Assembly: GCF_000764305.2 (NCBI RefSeq)
Contig: NW_025946679.1
Span: forward strand, 310,001-374,000
Direction: 5' to 3'
Length of the DNA: 64,000 nucleotides
Source: Hyalella azteca
Lineage: Eukaryota; Arthropoda; Malacostraca; Amphipoda; Hyalellidae
Below the pieces are notes generated by a model. It saw nothing but the letters and a program-made list of their open reading frames with translations. It was not told the origin of the DNA and searched no databases. Each line of letters starts with the position of its first letter. Position 1 is the stretch's first letter. Shown in pieces: positions 49,120 to 60,000 of this stretch. The translations under genes and the position numbers were made by a program.

Positions 49120-49475
49120 CTATGGCAGGAGTGGGCATCTGGTGGCAGGAGAGGGCAGTGGGTGGCAGGAGAGGGCAGCGGGTGGCAGGAGAGGGCAGTG
49201 GGTGGCAGGAGAGGGCAGTGGGTGGCAGGAGTGGGCAGCGGATAGCAGGAGTGGGCAGCGGGTGGCAGGAGTGGGCAGCGAGTGGCAGGAGTGGGCAGCG
49301 GGTGGCAGGAGTGGGCAGCGGGTGGCAGGAGTCGGCAGCAGGCGGCAAGAGTGGGCAGCGGGTGGCAGGAGTGGGCAGCGGGCGGCAAGAGTGGGCAGCG
49401 GGTGGCAAGAGTGGGCAGTGGGTGGCAAGAGTGGGCAGTGGGTGGCAGGAGTGGGCAGCGGGTGGCAAGAGTGGG
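49120..49475. repeat. 20-bp GC-rich minisatellite, about 18 copies
   Basis: Unit GGTGGCAGGAGTGGGCAGCG with AGTGGG/AGAGGG variants. With no stop codon in any frame of the unit, all frames on both strands are open. This explains six overlapping long open frames that are not genes. Confidence 0.97.
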
Positions 49476-52400
49476 CTTTATGCTGGCCACGAATAATGAC
49501 GGCCATCTATTGCATGGCGGTTCATTGATCGTGCCGTACCCGGAACCCGCCCCACCAGGCAGGCTGTGTTATACGACTGATTCTTTATCTAGCTATTCTG
49601 CCTGCGCTCTTGAGCAAACTATGTCAGAAGTTTGTTTGTAGTGCAGATTTGTACTACAGTTTATAACTAAAATATGCACTATAGCTATGTACTACATATA
49701 GTTTAGAAATAGAGTTTGCTCTGCAGCTTTGCACTGCATGCATATATAATGTCGGTCATTTACTATATTGTCGGTCATTTAGTTCGCTTTATAGACAATT
49801 AAATTGGTCAATAGCTTTAGTTTTCCCGATAGCATTTGCGGCTACACTTCATTTGACAATCAATAATAATTTTTTAACTTAGCCATGCCATGAGTACAAG
49901 TTTAAGTGACGGCTAGCCTAAGCTTTTTACAACAGTTCTAGAAATACTTACACAATTACCTACTCGCTGGACTACCTCAGTTTTCTTCCTTTCGTCGAAC
50001 TGTAATCGTAGACTTGCTTGCAAACTGGCAATCCATCTAAAGATGAAAAAATGGACTTAAGTTTTACATTTTTGTCAGCGATCTGTCCTAATTAGTATTT
50101 TAAGCTTAGAGTCAGTGCAGAACAATGCGACATGTTGACCATTTCAAGACAAACTCTGCAAACTGCGGGAAGACAAGTACACCAGACAACCGCTGTAGTT
50201 CCCGTAGAAGTTCACTTGATAACGTCAACTGTGTCTGTGACGCGAGCTTTCCCATAAGTTAGGAAAGTTAGAGCAATCCGTCCTGTAGGTCGAGTAAACT
50301 TCAGCATCCTTCGTATCCTAACATACCTGAGAATCTATTCGAGTTTTGAAAACGTTTTATTTATCAAACAAGCTCAATAATAAACACTAACATCAAAATT
50401 GTACACATTCAAACTCTTATAGCAGACAATTCGTTTATAGTGTTTATAATTACCAAAACTTCTCAAGAACCTACAACACTTCTATACAGGAGAATATGTT
50501 TTAACCAGAGTACCTGGGTTGTGGTGATGAAGTTACTTCCCATTGCCACCCTTAAACCTTTCTTTTCTAGACCAATTCATTTGCCTGCTTCCGTTCTTTT
50601 TAAATTTTTGTAACATATCGCTGGAAAATAAGTCCCCTCGAGCAGTGACCGGAAGCCGCCGTATCTCTGAAATGAAATCTCCAGTGTCATGCAAAGAATA
50701 CCTGACAGCATTTCTGTATTATTCAGCTCCTGCTCACATTTAGAAAAAACAGCAAATTGAGATTAAAACTGAATAAATAAAGACTGAAACTTCATTAATA
50801 TTTCATTAAAAATGATTTGGTGACACGATTGCTCTATTGGCTTGCATTAATGTTGAGTTTTGCAGCTTCCACAATTATGAAAAAATAATCCTATATCTAC
50901 TAAATCGTTGATATAGCATGCATCATAGTAGTTTGAGGTCCAGCAATTAACAAGATTGCTCAGTCTAATGAAAATATTCCACATTATTTCGCATATGTTA
51001 GTTCATCTGAGAAATAATCTCGCAGACTTGCGTTGGTCAAAGCACAACACAATTATGGGGCGCTCCAGTTTTTGAGATAGGACAGGGCTGTTCCGCATTG
51101 GTGATGAGGAATATAATAAACTTTATACAAAGTCGCAGCCGCGTCAAAATGACGACAAAATTGCGCGACAATCCGAAAACGGCATTTACGATCACAGTCC
51201 ATTTACTTGAACAACTATTTGATAATGCACATCACATCGATAATTAGATGAAAATGAGGATGAAGGTTTAATACAGCCCATGCACATTAAGGCACTGTTA
51301 ATATATTTTGCACTGGATCTAAACCTGATCTTTCATTGCAAAATCTTCATATAATCCCTGCTCTGGATTTTGTTTTTTAAAACCAAGCGCCAGTCAAATT
51401 TCTGTTGTTTTTCTCTTCACGGCCATTCACTAGCGTGGGATTGTCTGATCAGATTGCAGCGCTAGCCTGTGAGAAACGGAGTTTGTGTTGGCCACTGTCC
51501 ATGTGTTCTGATCTTCATCCTATTATTGTTTGGATCATGTTCAATTGAAGATAGTTTACAAAAGTGCTCGGTTAGCTAGAACCACCGGACGTTGATGGCG
51601 TGAGGGACAAGTGAGAACACGAAAGTTTCGCCAAGAAAAAAATTAACAGAAACAAAAAGGTACAATAGAAAAAAAGTTTAGCATTAATGTATGATTGACT
51701 TGAATAGTCTTGGGAGTAAAAACATCAAGAGCTCGTAAAAATATTACTCATTCTCATAGAACAGAATTAAGTTTTTTGGAAGTTTCCAGCCTGGAAGCAT
51801 CTAAAAACAGGAGTAGAACGCTTACTCAGACGGTACCCTTCGTTACTGATTTCTACCGCGTTGTAGCAATAGAGAAGGTCAGATATTTAGCCTCGCTAAG
51901 TTCCTGGCTTGGCATCTTGAAGCACCTGAGAAATTTTCCTTCTCTCACATTTTTTGCAGCGGAAGGCCTCATTTCCGTACTTTTACCCCTCGGTCTTTTC
52001 GTCGACGATAAGGCAATCTCTGGCACTGTCGAAAACGAGCCGCTCAAACATAGATATTTTTCGAAGAACCTCCAGTCAAGTTCCATATTTTAAGATAAAT
52101 CGAAGCGTCTTCATCAGCTTAACGTCCGTTAGGCCGGCCCAGCGCCCTTTTGGACGCCGAATAACAACTTACCTTTGGGGAAATCTTCCAATATTTTTGA
52201 CTGTGTTTTTTGGAATAATAGAATTTTGTAGGCTTCAGAGCTGTCGAATGCAGGAGCAGCTCTCGTGAGACGACAGCTCCAGGTGCTGCCACAAGACCCT
52301 TGCATTTCAGATGACCTCATCGGACGGGATGCGTGCGGACAGACCCAAGACTCGACATAAAAACTAAAAAATTCTACAAAAATATTTCCAATACAATCCT

Positions 52401-52974
52401 TTTTGCATTCAGTTTTAATCCGATAAATGATATAGGGAACATAATGATTTATGCAGAAATATTGTTTAGACGATCTCAAGAATGCCGTACATACGGTACG
52501 ACGATATTTATTGAATAGATGCATAACATATGTCACTATCGCAAAATGATGTCGATATTAGAAGTTTTCCGAGAATTTGATGGCAGGCAATTTTCTTGAA
52601 CGACAATCATGCCGCGCCGGGACCGATGCCATCATCCTTGTCCTGCTTACACAGCAATGGCTCGGTCGTTTTGATCATTTTTTAGCGCAAATGACGGCAA
52701 TTTGTCGACACTGACACACTCTGTGCTCCACGAAACATCACTAACGGTGTCATTAGTCCTTACTCTTTGCAAACGTGCCGAATTGTTTGCCTCCAACGAG
52801 TTCCTGAGGGAATTGAGCTCGGCATAATGCGAGTCCCGCGGGGGACCCTTCACCCTTCTGTCTTACACTCATTACCATGCAGGCCATCTCGGCAAGCTGG
52901 TAGGAATCGTCCAAGATGGTATTTTTCAGCTATCGTTACTGTGCAAGGCTGCAAATAATGATAAATGTTCCATG
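49476..52974. other. No gene seen (49.5-53.0 kb)
   Basis: Open frames at 51710-52093 (plus) and 51853-52086 (minus) overlap each other and match nothing I know. Confidence 0.5.
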
Positions 52975-53415
52975 TAACGATTCAATTTCACAGATCACGG
53001 CACTATGTCCTCATTCACGATACAATAGCCCAGATCACGATACTGAGTCGCAGCTCATAATGCGATCACGACAAAATTTCCAAGATTGCAGTATGAATGT
53101 CCCATAACACGATCTAATTTTCCAAAAATTACGATATAATATACCAAACAGTGATACAATGTCTGAGATTCGGATTCAATCTTAGACATCATCATGTCCT
53201 AACTCTAAACAATTAAGGTCCTAGATCACAATACGTGTCCAAGATTACGATGCGACTCTTCAGATCACGATCAAATTTTCAAGACTGCACGATACAATTT
53301 GTCCCATAACACGATAAAATGTTCCAGAGATTACGACATCACATTCCAGGCTATGATACAATGCCGAAGACCACGATGCGATGTCCCATAACCCGATAAA
53401 ATGTTCCAGATGAAC
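52975..53415. repeat. Degenerate 25-55-bp satellite
   Basis: Irregular repeats of CAGATCACGATACAATGTC and CCCATAACACGATAAAATGT units, well diverged. Confidence 0.8.
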
Positions 53416-54100
53416 TCTGGAAGCATTGGAATTTTCCCGTCATTGCCCATTTGGAGAAACTTCTCCGATTAGAAGCCATGAAAGAGTTTCTACGCAATTT
53501 GAGAATCTCCTGCGCGCTAATTTCATGCAAATATATCAATAAATGATATTATAGGTCTAGATGAGTTTGTTGAGGCCTTTCAGCAACGAATAAGAGGATA
53601 TCAATGGAAGGTAAAAGGTCCCCTAATAAAGTATCCTATCTCTATGAATTATCAACTTGCAAATTATGATGCTTGTTCAGTTTAATTTTAACCGTTTCTA
53701 GTCAGTATATTAAACTTGTTTGCATTACAATCATTCATTAAAAATTTGAAAAACCGTCAATTTTAAATAATATGAATCACAAAGTAAAAATGATAGCATA
53801 CATTATAAATTATATATGCCCAGCATACGACATTCCCAGATTGAAAAAAAATTGAAATTGAATAACACGAATGCCTGGTCTTAAACACCCCCAAACACCT
53901 GATAGCGTCATTTAAGCTTCTTCCGGGACGCTTGTTTATTTTTATACCGACATTGATTCATAGTGCCAGTCTCTTAGCTACAAAATTCGAATGTTTCCGT
54001 GGGAACTGGTTAAACTGGCCTCCAAGTTGCGAATTTCGCATTCAAGACAACTCGAGCCTGATCACACCGCAACTCTGGTGAATGTAAAACACGTATCACC

Positions 54101-54490
54101 GTAAAGCATCTCACGATCAGGATTGAGGGAAATAATAGACGCTTTTCTGGTCTCAGTATAGAACCCTGTATAAATAACAGATTGTTACAAGTTACATAAA
54201 TACAACTACATAGAAACGATTATAAACAGTATAAATCAAATTATCTATTAAACAAAGTAATTAGTACAGGATGACTGTTGCAACGCATTAGTACTTACTC
54301 TAATAAGAGGTTCTAGTGCAATGTATCAAAAATACTAAAAGCTGGAATGAAGTTGGCTATTGTCGTATTCAGCTGTGGTTACGTTCAGATATAAACAAAT
54401 CTTTATATTACAATTAAATCTAATTCTAGATTTCTAAATATTTTCATTTCTTAATACAAAATCTTAAATATTAAACTAGACCGCTACACA
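54101..54490 (-). repeat. 3' LTR-like region of the gypsy element
   Basis: Begins TGTGTAGCGGTC directly after a purine tract (AGGCGGGGAAGC) and ends near GTGAGATGCTTTAC. That end sequence recurs just before the primer-binding-like site at 57043-57060. The exact right border is uncertain, because weak similarity continues a few bases further. Confidence 0.55.
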
Positions 54491-54521
54491 GCTTCCCCGC
54501 CTAGTGGCGGAGCCAACAAGA

Positions 54522-55204
54522 TTAATAATAGTGATAATTAGGATCAGTTCTAAATTTGACGGTTCGACCAAATCTTGATTTTCTTGCTTCCGTCTTTGCG
54601 TTTGATGGCTTCTCATCGAGTTTATCCTTAATACGACAAGTTTCAGGAGATTTTAAAGGATTGTCGCTGGCTGGTACTGGTGGGGTAACTGGTACTTTAA
54701 TCTTGCGTAGACTTGGGCTTCCAGATAAATTTGGGTTGTGGACAGGTTTCAGCCGGTCAATTGAGACGTTTTGTTCAGCACCAGCGTCAGTTTTAATGGT
54801 GAAAAATTTATCATGGCGACTCACGACTTCGTATGGACCAGCGTACGGCGCCTCTAGTGAGCGGCGAACTCGGTCGATCCTAAGCCAGACGTGCGTGCAG
54901 CGCCTCAAATCGTCGGGAATATAAGATTTTGGGACTCCATGAAATCTTCCTTCAGACAACTTTTCAAAATTAATTTTAGACATCTCCAAAGCCAATTTTC
55001 TTACTGTGTCACTATTGAAGTTTTGTTCGGCTTCATTTGCTATCAATGGTCGAGGTAGTAGAAAGGAGGTACCGGTCACGGCTACGGACGGGGTAAATCC
55101 TGACTCATTTGGGATGTTGCGAAGACTGAGCAATACAACAGGGAGGGCTTTTAACCAGTTTTCTTTACGAGCCATTATTGCAGTTTTTATTGTTTTATGC
55201 TGTC
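54522..55204 (-). pseudogene. Retrotransposon integrase C-terminal part
   Basis: Starts abruptly at the N with KTIKTAIMARKENW, which in intact elements lies after the third catalytic residue of the integrase core. It continues with LPVVLLSLRNIPNESGFTPS and the DNA-binding SH3-like tail (HVWLRID, PYAGPYEVVSR, SIDRLKPVHN). It stops at 54522-54524. The zinc finger and DDE core are absent. The frame differs from pol, as expected if a segment of unknown length is missing at the N. Confidence 0.88.
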
Positions 55205-55205
55205 N
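55205..55205. other. Single ambiguous base (N), likely collapsed gap
   Basis: Lies exactly where reverse transcriptase changes to integrase tail sequence. It probably replaces a missing stretch of retrotransposon. Confidence 0.75.
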
Positions 55206-56290
55206 TCTAGGTAAACGAACACGCACTTTAGATTTAGAAACAAATTGTCCATGAATCTTTGAAATGTTGCTCCGGCATTCCGTAAGCCGAAAGGCATGTA
55301 AAGATATTCGTAAAGGCCAAAAGGGGTAGCAACTGCAGTTTTCTCAATGTCGCATTTCTGAACGGGAATTTGGTGGTACGCTTTAACGAGATCTATTTTC
55401 GAAAATATTGTCATTCCGTCGAGTTTGTTTGAAACACTATGGATATGAGGAATTGGATAACGGTCGGGTTTCGTAATGGCATTAAGTGCGCGATAATCTC
55501 CACAAGCACGGTATGAATTCGGTTCGCCTTTTGGAACTAAATGAAGTGGAGATGACCAAGGCGATTTAGATGGTCTTATGATTCCGGATCGCAATAAGCT
55601 AGAAAATTCGGCTTTGGCAGCGTTATATTTCTCCGCAGAAATCTGTCTAGTTTTGGCATAAATGGGACTAGCATTTCCTGTATCGATACAATGGTGCACT
55701 TTCGATTCAATTGGCGATACTGGCACGGATTTTGTAGAAGCGAGTTCGGGGAATTTATCGAGAATTTTCGTTAGGTCCGGAGGCAAAGTTTTACTGTCGT
55801 TTACTATTAATTGCACTGAATAATTAGAAATTGACTTTACATTTACGGTACTTTCGGTTACGGTATCAACAAGTTGCAATTTAGAACAGTCTACTAATAA
55901 CTTATGGCGAGAGAGAAAATCTATTCCTAATAACGGATGAGAGGTATCGGCAATAACAAATGTCCAAGTGAATTTACGTCGGAGGGACGGAATTTGTACG
56001 TCAACTACCGCTTCTCCATAGGTGCAAATGGACTCACCAGAGGCAGATGATAAATGAACCGCGGTCGGTTGAAGTGATAACCCCGTGGAATAGCGTTTTG
56101 GCAAAATTGAGATTGCAGCCCCGGTGTCCACAATCATGCGTAGATCTGTCGCGCCAACACGAGCAGCAACTTCGAGAAGTGGCGGGCCGGTTGTCACGGA
56201 AGCGACCCGCCTGGCTAGTTTGACGCCTTTCCGCTGGAAGAGTCTGAGGGTGCGGGTGACGGTGCTCTCGAGTTCGGCTGAATCTTGCAT
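55206..56290 (-). pseudogene. pol: Retrotransposon pol: protease plus partial reverse transcriptase
   Basis: Begins at ATG 56290. The aspartic protease active site [10 protein letters not shown] is near residue 55 and [10 protein letters not shown] closes the domain. RT fingers and palm follow from about residue 200: [57 protein letters not shown]. The sequence breaks inside the catalytic Y-L-D-D box: the codon for the first Asp contains the N at 55205, and what follows is integrase-type sequence in another frame. Confidence 0.88.
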
Positions 56291-57012
56291 CCACTTTTAT
56301 CCATCCATCTACACCACGGCTTGCAAGTCCTCGACTTCTCAGCGAAGTACAGGTGACCGCGGCAGACCTTCGGGCGTTGATCGGCTGAGAAGGGTTTTAA
56401 TCCAATAGGAATCCTTGAAGAATGTGAATTTGAGGACTGCCTGGAGAATCTAGGTGATGGGGACCGTTGAGTTGATCGTCCGCTCACTTGCATAACTTGA
56501 TTTTGTAAGAGTGGCGAAAGTTCGTCAGCCAAGGTTCCCAATTGCTGCAAGGTGAGATCGCGCTGAGCGGCCAGCACGGGAGAGATTGCTGGGGGAAGAG
56601 CTTGAATAAATTGGTGTCTTACTAGGTCTTCGCTTACACCAACTCTGGAAGCAACAGAAGTCAGTTCTTGCAGATAGTATGATGGACGGCCGGACATTGT
56701 AGTTTTGCTAATCAATTTACTGAACAATTCAGGTTTGGTTTTCTCATGAATAGCGATCACAGCCTCCTTCAATTCTGTGAACCTCTTAGCCTGGCGTAGT
56801 TGAAGTGGCAGTTTCATGATCAAATCGGGTGGTAAGGCAGCCATTACATTGAAAAATTTGGTTTCTTCCGATTTGATGTTCTTCAAGTGAAATTGAGCCT
56901 CAAGTACTTCAAACCAACCGCTGGCGGCACTTTCCATGAACACCGGCATCTTTATCGACACTGCATTGGTTGAAGATACGTCCAAAGGAAGTTTCTGGTC
57001 TTGCTCAGCCAT
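56215..57012 (-). CDS. gag: Retrotransposon gag
   Basis: About 265 residues from ATG 57012. It shows the arthropod gypsy-type capsid pattern: an acidic start, [21 protein letters not shown], and a basic Ser-rich tail. Near the C-terminus a cysteine/histidine knuckle-like stretch (VCRGHLYF to CKPWC) resembles the C-x-H-x-F-x-C-x-C pattern of these elements. The frame overlaps pol by 76 bp, and pol is in the -1 frame. Confidence 0.85.
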   Translation of the reverse strand: MAEQDQKLPLDVSSTNAVSIKMPVFMESAASGWFEVLEAQFHLKNIKSEETKFFNVMAALPPDLIMKLPLQLRQAKRFTELKEAVIAIHEKTKPELFSKLISKTTMSGRPSYYLQELTSVASRVGVSEDLVRHQFIQALPPAISPVLAAQRDLTLQQLGTLADELSPLLQNQVMQVSGRSTQRSPSPRFSRQSSNSHSSRIPIGLKPFSADQRPKVCRGHLYFAEKSRTCKPWCRWMDKSGCKIQPNSRAPSPAPSDSSSGKASN

Positions 57013-57061
57013 TACGAAGTTCGGATTCAACTCGGGTCACCAGTAAAGCATCTCACCATCA

Positions 57062-60000
57062 TGGTGAGTACTATACTGACTTCAGTAAACTATACTGAAT
57101 TTAATTGAAACGCACCAAGCCTCGCTTACTGCAATTTGCAGTTTTAAAAACAATTGCATTATTTGCATGACATACTCGTTCTATGGTGTCACTGATTAAG
57201 GAAGATGAATTGTGTTAGTAATCCGTAATGTATCCATGCTTTGCCTTGATGCGTTCATCTCTTTTGAATTATTGAAATTTCATATGCAAAACTGAAATTG
57301 GATAAAATCCGAATTGTATCAGTAGTACTGTAAATGATCTAGTATTAATAATACTATTAAACACCTATGTTTCTTCTGTTGAAAATTCCACAAAACTTAA
57401 CGCTCTGGCTCACAGGATGGTCTTCTATAATCCAAAAACCTGATTGTGCAACGAAATTTGGATTGAGATCAAAGTTTCTTTATTTAAAGTTCACTGAGCG
57501 TTAAGCTCTTTTCCGAAATTTTATTTTTCTGAAATTTGAAAGCGTTTTTGTTTTAGTTTCCCTGAACACAGAAAATCGGAAATTCCTTCTGTGTAAATTC
57601 GAATATCAAATACCCAAAAAATTTCGTATGCTCAATAAACAATCATTTTAACATTTCCTGCATCTTCGAAATATTCTAACCATTTTTAAATAAAAATATA
57701 TTCCCCGAGCTCAGAAGAAGAAAACCTCTTTACCTGCAGAAGAAACCCTGTAGGATGACACAATATTTTCAGAATCTGAATAAAAATGCAACGTAAATGC
57801 AGCTGGCAGAATAAATATCGGCCCAAATGCTAAGCAAATTTGCACAGAGCGCGAGGGTCAGAACCTCTCCCCTGCAAACAGACACGCGCGCATGGATCCC
57901 GCGGACTTAGCATATTTGTGCCGGAGGCTGTAAAATATGAGAGCTCATGATCTTTCATTTGTCCTGTAGATTGCTGGTGAGAAATTACTTTACAGGTTGC
58001 TCTAGCCTTTGAATTTAAACGTAACATAACTTTCCGAGTTGAGAGTTAAGCTTCAGTTTAAAAAATTAATTAAAAGTCTTAAACGTTTTTCACTATTTGG
58101 GCTTTTTAATACCTATACAGTACATTAAAGTTTCAAAGAATAATAATTTTTTTTTACTTCATGTTCAATGCATTTCTACAATAAATATTTCGATACTTTT
58201 CATAATTTAACAAAGAACAACAGAAAAGAACAGAAACAGAATTATGTAGACCGGAATTTTATTATTGCCAGAAAATTAATTTATGCACCACTTCTCACAT
58301 AATATATACACAAAAAAATTTCAAACAACCCAGAATCAGAAATTAAGACGAAAAATTATAATTAGAAGTAAGTGTATAATATTTGCTCTTTAACCAGCTT
58401 AACTAAAAAATTAAGGACAACAATGTTATCCATGACTTTCAGTTGACCCGTATGACGATAAAAATTAAATACTCAATTACAACACATCAAAAAACTACAC
58501 AGACATCAGATCAACCAAAATATGAATATGTTCAGGATTATAACCTTGCGCCTGATCTCGAGTTCATGTTAGACTTTAACGAGCTAAACGCTACCAGCAT
58601 CCATATGTACCAAATTATTCTATCAGTATATTAGCAGAGATATTAAATAACCTATCGTAATAATATCAATATTCTATGGTAATATAACGGAATACATGAC
58701 ATGGTTTAAAAATAGTAATTAAACTAATAAGGGCTGGTGGGAGTTCAGCCCCAACAGAGAGGCTACAGTATGTTTATTTTCATTATTAAAATAAAATATG
58801 CATCAGTCCCAGCTGAATTCTTACCATATCGTGCACATCTTGTACACGCTTCGAGTATTTTCCTTATATCGGCTGTTCAACGGCTAATACCTCATTGTAA
58901 AGCTCCTGTTTATTTCTGCTCAGCAGAACTAATGCACGTTCTCCAAAGAAGAACATGAATTTTTCCAAGCACATTTGGAGCACGACATATCGAATGATCC
59001 TGAACATTGATTCGTTTTTAGAGCTAGAATTATTGTGCAGCTGCACATCATTAAAATCCGATTATATTAATAATATAAATGTCTTTCCGGCATATTTTGT
59101 TCTAAATTCAACCAAATATATTGGAAAGCAAATTATTCTCCATTTTTCCTGCTATTTTTCTCCGTTTCACTCCGACTCCATGACTCAGCAAAAATAATTA
59201 TCGGCCTCGCTCCTGGAAAAAGGCTTTAGGCTTCAGAAAAAGGAGGCATGAATTTAACCTCTCAACGAATAAATATTTGAAGTACCATTCACTATTTATT
59301 CCGATTCACCTCACGATCCGCATTATATTTCTTGAAATTTTCAAGTTTTTTTATTAATTGCCAAAACCTGCTCTTGTACTCACTGTGACCACAGTTTACG
59401 GTGCCGTGTCGGTATGGCATGGTGCGCAATGTCGCATGGATGTGTGCAATATTCCTGTGTAATGTTGGCTAGGTATGCAGCGCAATATATTGCATGAATG
59501 TTTGCAATATACAGTATACCGCTGCAATTTCTTGCCTGCAATAGTTCCCTACCGGGTGCAGGATACAGCAGATAAGCCTGCAGCAGAGCCCGTGTTTGTT
59601 TGATGTCTCGTCCTGGCATTCAGAGACGTACAAATGTTGGTTAATATTTCACTAACGAATTATCGAGGATTACCGGCAACCACCTTTATCCCGATACAAA
59701 TTCCTGCACTCGTACATAATTATTTGTGAAAAGTTGTGATGACAACGGAATGTGTTACTTCAGCTAGAATTGGGCTCTTCTTCATTTCCATCATTTTATA
59801 TAAATTTTGAATTTAATTTAAAGGTTTTCTTTGTAATTTGTATGGAAATGATGATTCAGTAGAACTTTCTAAAAATTTTAGCCTAACTTTTTGGAAACAA
59901 TTATTATTAGGATTATTCACATTCAAAAACTTGGATACGCAACAAAAGAAAAATTATTACCGTCTTGTCGAAATAAGTTTAAAGCGCTGTCGCGTAAGGA

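Larger units (their letters stand above)
54101..57042 (-). mobile_element. Broken Ty3/gypsy-type LTR retrotransposon
   Basis: Order on the minus strand: primer-binding-like TGGTGACCCGAG (57042-57031), gag (57012-56215), protease and partial RT (56290-55206), N at 55205, integrase tail (55204-54522), polypurine tract (54503-54491) and a 3' LTR-like region to about 54101. Of the 5' LTR only about 18 bp next to the primer site resembles the end of the 3' LTR. RT motifs after the catalytic aspartates, RNase H and the integrase core are missing, so the element cannot be functional as assembled. Confidence 0.88.

Noticed and set aside
49106..49641. Several long open frames of 117-140 codons on both strands
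   Set aside because: All are read out of the 20-bp minisatellite, which has no stop codons in any frame.
51710..52268. 127-codon plus-strand frame and overlapping minus frames
   Set aside because: Mutually overlapping, no motif, no splice-site support.
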